A stretch of DNA of 64,000 nucleotides from Simplicispira metamorpha. Its GTDB lineage: Bacteria; Pseudomonadota; Gammaproteobacteria; Burkholderiales; Burkholderiaceae_C. Every line of letters starts with the position of its first letter. The stretch's first letter is position 1. The DNA lies in contig NZ_SLXH01000005.1 in the NCBI RefSeq assembly GCF_004341365.1, forward strand, positions 1-64,000, written 5' to 3'. Positions 43,738 to 52,911 of this stretch are shown piece by piece. The notes below the pieces were generated by a model, which ran no database searches, was not told the origin of the DNA, and saw nothing but the letters and a program-made list of their open reading frames with translations. A program made the translations under genes and the position numbers.

Positions 43738-44895
43738 TCAGGCGGGCACAAACTGGCGGCCCGCGCGGGTACGGGCGATGATGGTTTTCATGATTTGTGC
43801 CGTGCCATCGCCAATCTGAAAGCCCAGCACATCGCGCAGGCGCTGCTCCATCAGGCCGCGGTCGTAGCCGCCGTGGCCGTAGCACAGCAGGCACTGGTGG
43901 ATGGCGTCGTAGGCCAGCTTGGGGCCCCACCACTTGGCCATGCCCGCCTCGGCGGTGTGCGGCAGGCCCTTGTCTTTGAGCCACAGCCCTTGCAGGCACA
44001 GCAGGCGCGCGCCCTCGACCTCGGTGTCGAACTGCGCCAGCGGGTGCGTCACGCCCTGGAACGCCGACAGCGGCTGGCCAAACGCCTGGCGCTGGGTGAT
44101 GTATTCCCAGGTCTCGTCCAACGCCACGCGGGCCACGGCCAGCACTTGCAGACCGATGAGCGAGCGCGAGAAGTCAAAGCCGTGCATGACCTGCACAAAG
44201 CCCTTGTTCTCGTCGCCCAGGCGGTGGCTGGCAGGCACGCGCACGTTCTCGAAAAAGATGGAGCCCCGGCCAATGGCGCGCTGGCCGTGGCAGTCAAAGC
44301 GGTTGGTGGTGATGCCGGGCGTGTCCATGGGCACCAGCAGGGCGGTGACGCCGTGCGCGCCCGACTCGGGCGTGCCGGTGCGGCCAAACACCACAGTGAT
44401 GTCGGCCTGGTCAGCGGCGGAGATGGAGGTTTTTTCGCCGTTGATGACGTAAAAATCCCCATCGCGCTCGATGCGCAGGCGCAGGTTGGCGGCGTCGGAG
44501 CCACCGCGCGGCTCGGTCAGGGCGATGGCGCAGATGGCCTCGCCCGCCGTGAGCTTGCGCAGCCACGGCGCCACCACGTCGGGCTGGCCGTACTTGGACA
44601 AAATCTGCCCGTTCAGCGAGGCCAGCAGGTTCAGGTAAGAAAAGCTCAGATCAGCGCGGGCGATTTCTTCGTGCACCACACCAGCGGCCAGGCAGCCCAG
44701 CCCCAGGCCACCAAACTGCTCGGGCAGTTCGGGGCAGATGAAGCCCAGGCTGCCCATCTCGCGCAGCAGGGCGCGGTCGAGCACGCGGGTCTGGTCGCGC
44801 TCCTGGAACCCCGGGGCCACGCGCTCTTGGGCAAAGCGGCGCACGGTTTCGGCCAGGGCTTGCAGGTCTTCGTCGATGTAGGGATTCGGGTTCAT
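43738..44895 (-). CDS. aliB: Cyclohexanecarboxyl-CoA dehydrogenase-like acyl-CoA dehydrogenase
   Basis: A 385-residue FAD acyl-CoA dehydrogenase. Landmarks: PEQFGGLGLGCLAAGVVHEE, CAIALTEPRGGSDAANLRLR and the C-terminal YGHGGYDRGLMEQRLRDVL. In ordinary enzymes the C-terminal motif is YEGTSEIQ with the catalytic glutamate; here it reads IGDGTAQIM, so aspartate stands at that place. An Asp base has been reported in dehydrogenases acting on cyclohexanecarboxyl-CoA and its 1-ene product, which supports the AliB call from context. It would make cyclohex-1-ene-1-carboxyl-CoA. It lies 18 bp after badI in the same operon. Confidence 0.85.
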   Translation of the reverse strand: MNPNPYIDEDLQALAETVRRFAQERVAPGFQERDQTRVLDRALLREMGSLGFICPELPEQFGGLGLGCLAAGVVHEEIARADLSFSYLNLLASLNGQILSKYGQPDVVAPWLRKLTAGEAICAIALTEPRGGSDAANLRLRIERDGDFYVINGEKTSISAADQADITVVFGRTGTPESGAHGVTALLVPMDTPGITTNRFDCHGQRAIGRGSIFFENVRVPASHRLGDENKGFVQVMHGFDFSRSLIGLQVLAVARVALDETWEYITQRQAFGQPLSAFQGVTHPLAQFDTEVEGARLLCLQGLWLKDKGLPHTAEAGMAKWWGPKLAYDAIHQCLLCYGHGGYDRGLMEQRLRDVLGFQIGDGTAQIMKTIIARTRAGRQFVPA

Positions 44896-44913
44896 CTGCG
44901 GGACTCCTGGAGC

Positions 44914-45696
44914 TTACTTGGCGTATTTGCGGAACTCGGGCTTGCGCTTGTCTTTGAGCGCGTTCACGCCTTCGCGCGACTCTTCGGTGTCGTAGTACAG
45001 CTTGAGCGCGTACATGCCCAGGCCCGCAATGCCCGCCTGGTGGGCGGTGTCGGCGTTGAAGCTGCGCTTGGCAATGGCCAGCGCGGTGGGGCTGCGCTCG
45101 CACAGCTCTTCACCGATTTTTTGCACTTCGGCATCGAGCTGGTCGTGCGGAAAGCAGAAGTTGGCCAGGCCCATGGCCACGGCCTGCTCACCGCTGTAGC
45201 GGCGGTTGAGGTACCAGATTTCGCGCGCCTTCTTTTCGCCGACCACGCGGGCCAGAAAGGCCGTGCCGTAGCCGGGATCGACCGAACCCATCTTGGGGCC
45301 GACCTGGCCAAACTGCGCCTTGTCAGAGCAGATGGTCAGGTCGCAAATGGTGGCCAGCACATTGCCGCCGCCAATGGCAAAGCCCTGCACGCGGGCGATG
45401 ACGGGCTTGGGCACATCGCGGATGGCGGTGTGCAGCTCTTCCATGGGCAGGCCGATGGTGCCGCGCCCGTCGTAGTTGCCGTTGTGGGCCGATTGGTCGC
45501 CGCCGGTGCAGAAGGCGCGGTCGCCTGCGCCCGCCAGCACGATGCAGCCCACGTCGCGGTCGTATCCGGCCTTGTTCAGGGCGCGGATGATTTCATCGCA
45601 GGTCTGGCCCCGAAAGGCGTTCATCTTGTCGGCACGGTTGATGGTGATCCAGGCCACGCCGTTGCGCACTTCGTACAGGATGTCTTCAAAGTTCAT
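44914..45696 (-). CDS. badI: 2-ketocyclohexanecarboxyl-CoA hydrolase BadI
   Basis: A 260-residue crotonase-fold enzyme that opens the ring of 2-ketocyclohexanecarboxyl-CoA to pimeloyl-CoA. It follows remembered R. palustris BadI nearly residue for residue: ITINRADKMNAFRGQTCDEI, CTGGDQSAHNGNYDGRGT, VQGFAIGGGNVLATICDLTI and FGQVGPKMGSVDPGYGTAFL. The length is identical (260). The oxyanion-hole glycines are in GAGDRAFCTGGDQ and IGGGNV. Part of the reverse-strand badH-badI-aliB-aliA operon. Confidence 0.93.
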   Translation of the reverse strand: MNFEDILYEVRNGVAWITINRADKMNAFRGQTCDEIIRALNKAGYDRDVGCIVLAGAGDRAFCTGGDQSAHNGNYDGRGTIGLPMEELHTAIRDVPKPVIARVQGFAIGGGNVLATICDLTICSDKAQFGQVGPKMGSVDPGYGTAFLARVVGEKKAREIWYLNRRYSGEQAVAMGLANFCFPHDQLDAEVQKIGEELCERSPTALAIAKRSFNADTAHQAGIAGLGMYALKLYYDTEESREGVNALKDKRKPEFRKYAK

Positions 45697-45768
45697 GGGG
45701 TTCTTTCAAGTAATGGGTTCGCAGAGGGAAAACACAGCACGCCGTCGGGCCGCCCAAAGGCGTGGGGT

Positions 45769-46536
45769 CTAGCCGTGCATGGTCAAACCGCCCGAGACGC
45801 TGAGCACCTGGCCGGTGACAAAGCCCGCGTCGTCGCTGCCAAAGAAGGCAATGGCGCTGGCCAAGTCCTCGCCCTGGCCCAGGCGGCCCAGCGGAATGGC
45901 GCTGCGGAAGGCTTCGATCAGCTTGGCCGGATCGCGCGCACCCTCAGCCACCCCGGCCAGCAAGGCGGTGTCGGTGGGGCCGGGGCAGACCACGTTGACG
46001 GTGATGCCCTGGCGCGCGTGCTCACGGGCCAGGGTTTTGGACAGGGCCACCAGACCGCCCTTGCAGGCGGCATACACCGCCTCGCCCGAGGAGCCGCCGC
46101 GCGCCGCGTCCGACGCCACGTTGACAATGCGGCCATATTGGCGCGCCGCCATGCCGGGCAGCACGGCGTGCAGCATGTGCAGCGCGCCGGTCAGGTTGAT
46201 GTCGATGAGCTTGGCCCATTCGGCGGGCACGGTTTTGACGAAGGGCTTGAACACGTCCCAGCCCGCGTTGTTGACCAGCACGGCGATGGGGCCCAGCTGC
46301 GCCTCTACCGCAGCCACGGCGGCATCGACCTGGGCGCGGTCGGTGATGTTGCAGGCAAAGGCGGTGGCACGGCCACCTGTGGCGCGGATGTCGGCGGCCA
46401 CTTTTTCAGCAGCCTCCAGGTTCATGTCGAACACGGCCACCTGGGCGCCTTCGCTGGCAAAACGGCGGCAGGTGGCGCCACCGATGCCACCACCGCCGCC
46501 GGTCACGATGACGGTCTTGCCATCAAATCTTTGCAT
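45769..46536 (-). CDS. badH: 2-hydroxycyclohexanecarboxyl-CoA dehydrogenase BadH
   Basis: A 255-residue short-chain dehydrogenase oxidising 2-hydroxycyclohexanecarboxyl-CoA to the 2-keto form. Rossmann motif VIVTGGGGGIGGATCRRFAS, NNAGWDVFKPF (NNAG), catalytic Ser in NVASDAARGGSSGEAVYAAC and YxxxK in VYAACKGG, then VVCPGPTDTALLAGV. The pattern and length match R. palustris BadH. ATG 46536 has GGAGAAG upstream; an upstream ATG at 46656 would add a non-homologous extension. First gene of the operon, divergent from badR. Confidence 0.92.
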   Translation of the reverse strand: MQRFDGKTVIVTGGGGGIGGATCRRFASEGAQVAVFDMNLEAAEKVAADIRATGGRATAFACNITDRAQVDAAVAAVEAQLGPIAVLVNNAGWDVFKPFVKTVPAEWAKLIDINLTGALHMLHAVLPGMAARQYGRIVNVASDAARGGSSGEAVYAACKGGLVALSKTLAREHARQGITVNVVCPGPTDTALLAGVAEGARDPAKLIEAFRSAIPLGRLGQGEDLASAIAFFGSDDAGFVTGQVLSVSGGLTMHG

Positions 46537-46607
46537 ATTCTTCTCCAAGAGAGGTCTGAGGGGAGGGGGAGCATTGCTATGCTGGGGAAAGCCCTTGGGC
46601 ACAGCAC

Positions 46608-46630
46608 ATATGTCAATACATTGACGCATA
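46608..46630. promoter_or_regulatory. Palindromic site between badH and badR, probable BadR operator
   Basis: ATAT-GTCAA-TACA-TTGAC-GC-ATAT at 46608-46630. GTCAA and TTGAC are perfect inverted halves 4 bp apart. TTGACA reads as a -35 towards badH. Position and symmetry fit a MarR-family operator. Confidence 0.55.
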
Positions 46631-46679
46631 TTAGACTTGCAGCCAACGTTCCGCAAGCCACCTCGAATAGGAAAAAATA

Positions 46680-47213
46680 GTGGAAAACCCTAGAAAAAAT
46701 ACCGAAATCGCGAAGATGGAATTGGCCAACCGGCTGTTCTTTCGCCTCTACCAATGTGCAAACATGTTGCATAAAACAGGCACCCGGGCCGTAGAGGCCC
46801 AGGGGCTGACGACGCAGCAGTGGGCGGTGCTGGGGGCGCTGTCGCGGCCCGAAGCAGCCGACGGCATGAACGTGGGCGATCTGGCCCGCTACCTGATGGT
46901 GAGCCGGCAAAACCTCTCGGGCCTGCTCAGCCGCATGGAGCGCGATGGCCACCTGGCCAACGCCCCCGATGGCCGCGACCGCCGCTCGCGGCGCATCACC
47001 ATGACCGCATCGGGGCGCAAGGTGTGGATCGACGAGGCGCAGCCCAACATCCGCCGCTACTACGGACAGGCGCTGGCAGATTTTTCAGTGGGGGATATGG
47101 CGCACACCCTGCATTACCTGCTCAAGCTGCTGGACAACATGCAGCGCATTGACGGTGAGGGTGCGGCGGCCGCCGAGGACGGCCAGGAAACCACGGACGA
47201 CGCTGGCGCCTGA
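46680..47213 (+). CDS. badR: MarR-family regulator (BadR-like)
   Basis: A 177-residue MarR protein. The winged-helix core is GLTTQQWAVLGALSRP, NVGDLARYLMVSRQNLSGLL, SRMERDGHLANAPDGRDRRS with the wing arginines. Starts at GTG 46680 with AGGA upstream; ATG 46716 (MELANRLFF) is an alternative. It is divergent from badH across a short region with a clear palindrome. In R. palustris BadR, also MarR-type, controls the bad genes, so control of this operon is likely. The acidic C-terminus (EDGQETTDDAGA) is probably disordered. Confidence 0.87.
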   Translation: MENPRKNTEIAKMELANRLFFRLYQCANMLHKTGTRAVEAQGLTTQQWAVLGALSRPEAADGMNVGDLARYLMVSRQNLSGLLSRMERDGHLANAPDGRDRRSRRITMTASGRKVWIDEAQPNIRRYYGQALADFSVGDMAHTLHYLLKLLDNMQRIDGEGAAAAEDGQETTDDAGA

Positions 47214-47269
47214 GCGCCGCCCGGGTGCGCCAGCACCGCGCCGCAGGGGCGCGGTGCTGGCGCAGCGCT

Positions 47270-48043
47270 TTACTTCTCGACGAAGGCGCGCTCAATCACA
47301 AAGTCGCCCGGGCGCGTGGTGTTGCCTTCTTCAAAGTCGCGCTGCTCCAGGATGTGCTTGAGCGAGGCCAGCATTTCGGGGCTGCCGCACAGCATCACGC
47401 GGTCTTCCAGCGGGTTGAGCGCGGGCACGCCCAGGTCGGCAAACAGCTTGCCGCTCTCAATCAGGTCGTTGATGCGGCCCTGGTTCTTGAAGGGCTCGCG
47501 CGTCACGGTGGGGTAGTACTTGAGCTGCTTGCTGACCAGCTCGCCCAAAAACTCGTGCTGGGGCAGCTCCTGGGTGATGTAGTCGTGGTAAGCCAGTTCT
47601 TTGACCTCGCGCACGCCGTGCACCAGGATCACTTCCTCGAACTTCTCGTAGGTTTCCGGATCGCGGATCACGCTCATGAACGGCGCCAGGCCTGTGCCGG
47701 TGGAGAGCATGTACAGGCGCTTGGCCGGCAGCAGGTAGTCGATCAGGATGGTGCCCGTGGGCTTTTTGCCAACGATGATGGTGTCGCCCACCTGGATGTG
47801 CTGCAAACGCGAGGTCAGCGGGCCATCGGGCACCTTGATGCTCAGAAACTCCAGGTGCTCTTCGTAATTGGCACTGACGATGCTGTAGGCGCGCAGCAGC
47901 GGCTTGTCGTTGACCCTCAGGCCGATCATGGTGAAGTGGCCGTTGGAAAACCGCAGCGAGGTATCGCGGGTGGTGGTGAAGCTGAACAGCCGGTCAGTCC
48001 AGTGGTGAACCGACAGCACGCGTTCTTCAAGAAATGCGCTCAT
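47270..48043 (-). CDS. fpr: Ferredoxin--NADP reductase
   Basis: A 257-residue FAD enzyme transferring electrons between NADPH and ferredoxin or flavodoxin. FAD-binding motif PLLRAYSIVSANYEEHLEF (RxYS), the NADP-binding GTGLAPFMSVIRDPE (GTGxxP), and LCGSPEMLASLKHIL with the C-terminal substrate region ending VIERAFVEK, the usual bacterial Fpr end. ATG 48043 is chosen because homologues begin MSAFLEERV. Adjacent to the CRISPR-Cas locus but functionally unrelated as far as seen. Confidence 0.94.
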   Translation of the reverse strand: MSAFLEERVLSVHHWTDRLFSFTTTRDTSLRFSNGHFTMIGLRVNDKPLLRAYSIVSANYEEHLEFLSIKVPDGPLTSRLQHIQVGDTIIVGKKPTGTILIDYLLPAKRLYMLSTGTGLAPFMSVIRDPETYEKFEEVILVHGVREVKELAYHDYITQELPQHEFLGELVSKQLKYYPTVTREPFKNQGRINDLIESGKLFADLGVPALNPLEDRVMLCGSPEMLASLKHILEQRDFEEGNTTRPGDFVIERAFVEK

Positions 48044-48287
48044 GGTGGATAGGCAAGGAGAGTGACAAAACAGGTTCGGGCCGCAAGGTGCTGCGCCAGG
48101 GCAGGGCACACCCGCGAGGGGTGGGGCGTATTGTCCTGTAAAGCGCGGGCGGGCCTTGTCCGGGGCACACCTACTGGATACCAGGCCAAGGCAACGGGGG
48201 AGGGCACGCAGGCGCCAGACAAACTCTGGTTGGCAAAACCATGCATCGCGCTACGCTGGAGCACCTCTTCGCTCGCAGGTCTGCGCC

Positions 48288-49340
48288 ATGGAAACTTTGC
48301 CCTCTTCCGATCTCAAAACCATCCTGCACTCCCAGCGGGCCAATCTGTATTACCTGGAGCACTGCCGGGTGCTGGTCAACGGCGGGCGCGTGGAATATGT
48401 CACCGACGAAGGCAAGCGATCTTTGTACTGGAACATTCCCATCGCCAACACCACCACGGTGCTGCTGGGCACCGGCACCTCAGTCACCCAAGCGGCCATG
48501 CGCGAGCTGGCCAAGGCGGGCGTCATGGTGGGCTTTTGCGGCGGGGGTGGCACGCCGCTGTTCAGCGCCAACGAGTTTGAACAGGAAGTGGCCTGGTTTG
48601 CGCCGCAAAGCGAATACCGGCCCACTGAATACCTGCAACACTGGGCGCGTTTCTGGTTTGACGAGGCGCTGCGCCTGGCCGCAGCCAAAGCCTTGCAGTC
48701 GGCGCGCCTGCGCTACCCGTTGCGACATTGGGGCGAGCACGGGCGCGCCAAAGAAGGGGTGTTTGCCGTACCGCTCGACCGCCTTGCTGCGCTGGTCACG
48801 CAGACCACCGCCGCCGTGACCGCCGCGCCCGATGTCACGCACCTGCTGGCCCTGGAAGGGCGGTTGACCAAGCAGCTCTACCAGATGGCGGCACACGCCA
48901 CGCAAGCGGGCGATTTCACGCGCAGCGCGCGCGGCCAGAGCCGCGACCCGGCCAACACCTTCCTCGACCACGGCAACTACCTGGCCTACGGCCTGGGCGC
49001 CACCGCCACCTGGGTGCTGGGCCTGCCCGCCGCACTGGCGGTGCTGCACGGCAAGACGCGGCGCGGCGGCCTGGTGTTTGACGCGGCCGACCTGGTCAAG
49101 GACGCCATCGTGCTGCCGCAAGCTTTCATATCGGCGGCACGCGGTGACACCGAGCAGGAGTTCCGCCAGGCCTGCATCGAGCAGCTCACCCGCAAAGAGG
49201 CGCTGGATTTCATGATCGACACGCTCAAAGCCATTGCCCTGGAAACCGGGCGTCTGGCAGCTCAGGGTGCAGCACCCGGGGCGGCCAGCACGGCAGCCCC
49301 TGAAGCCGCAGTGCCCACAGCACCGGGGACTGGCGCATGA
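48288..49340 (+). CDS. cas1: CRISPR-associated Cas1 (type I-F)
   Basis: A 350-residue integrase for spacer acquisition. Metal ligands expected in Cas1 are visible: Glu190 in LLALEGRLTKQLY, His228 in FLDHGNYLAYG and the acidic pair in FDAADLVKDAIVLP (Asp265/Asp268). The N-terminus SDLKTILHSQRANLYYLEHC and the QSEYRPTEYLQ insertion are characteristic of I-F Cas1. The C-terminal 25 residues are Ala/Pro/Gly-rich. Its stop overlaps cas2/3 by 4 bp (ATGA), so Cas1 and Cas2-3 are co-translated, as expected for the I-F Cas1-Cas2/3 complex. Confidence 0.97.
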   Translation: METLPSSDLKTILHSQRANLYYLEHCRVLVNGGRVEYVTDEGKRSLYWNIPIANTTTVLLGTGTSVTQAAMRELAKAGVMVGFCGGGGTPLFSANEFEQEVAWFAPQSEYRPTEYLQHWARFWFDEALRLAAAKALQSARLRYPLRHWGEHGRAKEGVFAVPLDRLAALVTQTTAAVTAAPDVTHLLALEGRLTKQLYQMAAHATQAGDFTRSARGQSRDPANTFLDHGNYLAYGLGATATWVLGLPAALAVLHGKTRRGGLVFDAADLVKDAIVLPQAFISAARGDTEQEFRQACIEQLTRKEALDFMIDTLKAIALETGRLAAQGAAPGAASTAAPEAAVPTAPGTGA

Positions 49341-52300
49341 ACATCCTGCTGATTTGCGAGTGCGACAAACGTGCGCTGAAAGAAACCCGCCGCATCCTCG
49401 ATCAGTTTGCCGAGCGCCGAGGAGAACGCACCTGGCAAACCCCCATCACCCAGAATGGCCTCGACACCCTGCGCCGCCTGCTGCGCAAAACCGCCCGCAA
49501 AAACACCGCCGTGGCCTGCCACTGGATTCGCGGCCTCGACCACAGCGAACTGCTGTGGGTGGTGGGTGATGCGCGCCGCTTCAATGCCCAAGGCGCCGTG
49601 CCCACGCACACCACCCAGCGCAACGTGCTGCGCGCGCAGGATGAAAACGACTGGCACCATCTTCCCGCCATCAGTGCGCTCACCGCGCTGGCTGCCTTGT
49701 TGCACGATCTGGGCAAGGCTACGCAAGCGTTTCAGGATCGGCTGCACAACCCTGCGGCGCGGGAGCGCAACCACTACCGCCACGAATGGGTATCGGTGCG
49801 GTTGTTCCAGGCCTTCGTGGGCACGGACGACGATGCTGGCTGGCTGCAGCGACTGGCTACTGCATCCGATGCCGATGTGGACGCCGCCGCTTTTGAAGCG
49901 CTGTGGCTCGACAAAAGCACGCACCTGTTCTGTGATGGTCTGAGCGACGCCGGTTTCAGTGACAAACAAAAGGCCGAGCGCAATCCCTTCAAGGTACTGC
50001 CGCCCCTGGCACAAGCAGTGGCCTGGCTGGTATTGACGCACCATCGCCTGCCGTGCAAACCTGTAAAGAATGAAGCAACTGCATCGGACGAAGCGCCGGA
50101 AGGCGGTGGCTTCGCGTGGCGGCGCTTCGGTGCCAAGCCCAAATTTTTGAATCGCATCCATCTCGATGGTTTGCTGGAGCAAGTCAACGCCGACTGGAAC
50201 GAACCACGTGAATCGCCCAGCCCCACCAACCTGAGCGCCTACTGGGCTTTTCCGCACGGTCTGCCGGTGGGCAACCCAGCGTGGCGCAAGCAGGCGGCAC
50301 GCTTCGCCCGCAAACTGCAAGCCCTGCCCCCCGGCACTTTCGGCGCACTGTGGCCCGCAGACCCGTTCGTGGCCCATGTGGCGCGCTTGTGCTTGATGCT
50401 GGCCGACCACCATTACTCCAGCCTCGGCCTGCAAAAGCCTGAACAAACCAGCAGCCCTTTACGTGACCAGCCTGTGCCCGAGCGCACGGCATACCTGCAA
50501 CCGCACGCCAAGCTGCACGCCAACACCACTTCCAATGCCGCAGGAAAAAAGGTGTGCAACCAGACGCTGGACGAGCACCTGCTGGGCGTGCAGGCCCATG
50601 CCAGCGTGATCGCCCGCGCCTTGCCCAGCCTGGTGCGCAGCCTGCCCGCGTTACCGCACCACAAAAGCCTGACGAAGCGCACCAGCAACGTGCGCTTTCA
50701 ATGGCAGAACAAGGCGACCGATTTGGCTGCCAGCGTGCGCCAACACGCGGCCCAGCAAGGTGCATTCATCGTCAATATGGCGTCCACCGGCTGTGGCAAA
50801 ACACTGGGAAACGCCCGCATCATGAATGCGCTGGCTGACCCCCAACTGGGCCTGCGCTGCGCCTTCGCCATGGGTTTGCGCACGCTGACCTTGCAAACCG
50901 GGCGCAGCTTCCAGCGTGATCTGGGCCTGAGCGACGACCAACTGGCCATCAAGGTCGGCGGCGCCGCCAGCCGCGAACTGTTTGCCTACTATGAAGCCCA
51001 GGCCGAGGCCACCGGCTCGGCCTCTACACAAGAATTGCTGGATGAAGGCGGGCAGGTGCTGTTCGAGGGCAACGATCAGCACCCCTTGCTCATGCGCCTG
51101 ACCAGCGACGCGCAAACCCGCTCGCTGCTGGCGGCGCCGCTGCTGGTCTGCACCATCGACCACCTCACGCCCGCGACCGAGAGCCTGCGCGGTGGGCGCC
51201 AGATTGCGCCAATGCTGCGGCTGATGACAGGCGACCTGGTACTCGACGAGCCGGACGACTTTGACATGGCCGACCTGCCCGCACTCACCCGGCTGGTGCA
51301 TTGGGCGGGGCTATTGGGTTCGCGCGTCTTGCTGTCTTCCGCCACCTTGCCGCCCGCGTTGGTAGAAGGGCTGTATCGGGCCTACCGCGATGGGCGCACG
51401 CACTACCAGCGCCACCGGAGCGAGCGCCCCGACGAGCCGCTCAAGCTGTGCTGCCTGTGGGTGGACGAGTTTGCGCAAACCCACGCCGACTGTGCCAGCG
51501 CGAACGACTTTCGCACGGCACATGCCGAGTTCGTCCGCCGCCGCTGCGCCGCCCTGGCAAAGGCAGAGGTACGCCGCCGCGCCGAACTGGTGCCGCTGCC
51601 ATCCGATTGGCAGGGGCTGGACAAAGCCACCCGCCGTGAAAGCTTTGCCTATTTCGTGCTGCAGCACGCATGGCGCCTGCACCAGGATACGCAAAACCAT
51701 AGCATCGACCCCGCTACTGGCAAGCACGTCAGCTTTGGCCTGATCCGCATGGCCAACATCGATCCGCTGTTTGACGTGGCTTTGGCCATGTTTCGACTTG
51801 GCGCTCCGGCGGCCAACGTGCGCATCCATTTGTGCGTGTACCACTCCCAGTTCCCGCTGCTCACGCGCTCTGGCATTGAACATGAACTTGATAGTGTGCT
51901 CCATCGGCGGATCGACAAAAGCGCGGCGAATGGTGATAAAGACCCTGCCTTGCAGCGTCCCGCCGTCCGCGCCCTACTGGCCTTGTATCCAGAGCAGCAC
52001 CACCTGTTCGTCGTGCTGGGTTCACCCGTCACGGAGGTGGGACGCGACCACGACTACGACTGGGCCGTGGTGGAGCCGTCCTCCATGCGTTCGCTCATCC
52101 AGTTGGCAGGCCGGGTGCGAAGGCATCGGGCAGGCGCCGTGGAACGCACCAACATGGCGGTGCTGGACAGCAATTTGCGCAGCCTGGAGCAAAAAAATAC
52201 GGAAGACGCCGTGTATTGCAAACCCGGCTTTGAAATGAAACGGGTGCAGTCACCCAAAGGCTTGCAACCTACCGACCTGCGCGACTCAGCCACGCACTTT

Positions 52301-52906
52301 CATTTGCAATCTCACAGCTTGGCTGAGCTGTTGCCCGAGTTGACCGCCCAAGGCGGCGCCATCGACGCACAAGCCCGCATTGCACCGCGCGACAAACTGC
52401 AACCCAAAGCCCTGTGGGTGGACTTGGAGCACGCCCGTATGAGCGACACCATGTTGCCGCGCGAAGCCAGCAGCCGCTTCTTTACCCCGGTGGCGCGCGA
52501 TGCCACCTTGCATTGGTCGGCACCTGGCAGCGTGTGGCTTACCGGCTTATTACCGCAGTACCAGCGGTTCCGCTACGACCCGCAGCCCCGCGTAGATGTA
52601 GCTTTGCTGCCCGACGAGGATGCAGAGACACTGATCCTGCACCGCGTGGACGACGGCGCTGGCCCGCGTGAAAAGCTGTTTGTACCCATCCAGAGTCTGG
52701 TCACCCCTGTACCCGATTCTGAAGTGCGCGGCGAGCGCATCACTGCCTGGATGCAACTGGACTTGATACAAGCCCTACAGCAATGGGCAGAGCACCATGA
52801 CCAGCCACTGCGCCGAAGTGCTGAAAAGGTCGCCACCGCCAGCCTGCCTGATCAGCAAGAAGGCTGGCGTTGGCATCCTGTCCTGGGGTTTACGGGCAAA
52901 AACTGA
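49337..52906 (+). CDS. cas3: Cas2-Cas3 fusion (type I-F nuclease-helicase)
   Basis: An 1189-residue protein fusing Cas2 to Cas3. The Cas2-like part (about 1-90) starts MNILLICECDKRALKETRRI. The HD nuclease has LAALLHDLGKATQAFQDRL (about residue 120). The SF2 helicase has Walker A ASTGCGKTLGNARI at about 481-494, Walker B VLDEPDDFDMADLP at about 636, SATLPPA (motif III) and a motif VI-like IQLAGRVRRHRAGA near 920. It unwinds and degrades target DNA recruited by Csy Cascade and supports adaptation with Cas1. Length is normal for I-F. A reverse-strand higBA pair follows, separating it from csy1. Confidence 0.97.
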   Translation: MNILLICECDKRALKETRRILDQFAERRGERTWQTPITQNGLDTLRRLLRKTARKNTAVACHWIRGLDHSELLWVVGDARRFNAQGAVPTHTTQRNVLRAQDENDWHHLPAISALTALAALLHDLGKATQAFQDRLHNPAARERNHYRHEWVSVRLFQAFVGTDDDAGWLQRLATASDADVDAAAFEALWLDKSTHLFCDGLSDAGFSDKQKAERNPFKVLPPLAQAVAWLVLTHHRLPCKPVKNEATASDEAPEGGGFAWRRFGAKPKFLNRIHLDGLLEQVNADWNEPRESPSPTNLSAYWAFPHGLPVGNPAWRKQAARFARKLQALPPGTFGALWPADPFVAHVARLCLMLADHHYSSLGLQKPEQTSSPLRDQPVPERTAYLQPHAKLHANTTSNAAGKKVCNQTLDEHLLGVQAHASVIARALPSLVRSLPALPHHKSLTKRTSNVRFQWQNKATDLAASVRQHAAQQGAFIVNMASTGCGKTLGNARIMNALADPQLGLRCAFAMGLRTLTLQTGRSFQRDLGLSDDQLAIKVGGAASRELFAYYEAQAEATGSASTQELLDEGGQVLFEGNDQHPLLMRLTSDAQTRSLLAAPLLVCTIDHLTPATESLRGGRQIAPMLRLMTGDLVLDEPDDFDMADLPALTRLVHWAGLLGSRVLLSSATLPPALVEGLYRAYRDGRTHYQRHRSERPDEPLKLCCLWVDEFAQTHADCASANDFRTAHAEFVRRRCAALAKAEVRRRAELVPLPSDWQGLDKATRRESFAYFVLQHAWRLHQDTQNHSIDPATGKHVSFGLIRMANIDPLFDVALAMFRLGAPAANVRIHLCVYHSQFPLLTRSGIEHELDSVLHRRIDKSAANGDKDPALQRPAVRALLALYPEQHHLFVVLGSPVTEVGRDHDYDWAVVEPSSMRSLIQLAGRVRRHRAGAVERTNMAVLDSNLRSLEQKNTEDAVYCKPGFEMKRVQSPKGLQPTDLRDSATHFHLQSHSLAELLPELTAQGGAIDAQARIAPRDKLQPKALWVDLEHARMSDTMLPREASSRFFTPVARDATLHWSAPGSVWLTGLLPQYQRFRYDPQPRVDVALLPDEDAETLILHRVDDGAGPREKLFVPIQSLVTPVPDSEVRGERITAWMQLDLIQALQQWAEHHDQPLRRSAEKVATASLPDQQEGWRWHPVLGFTGKN

Positions 52907-52911
52907 AGGGG

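Noticed and set aside
48044-48287. A second target for the crRNA-like spacer in the cas1 upstream region
   Set aside because: No CC followed by AGTCA-like sequence was found on either strand in this segment.
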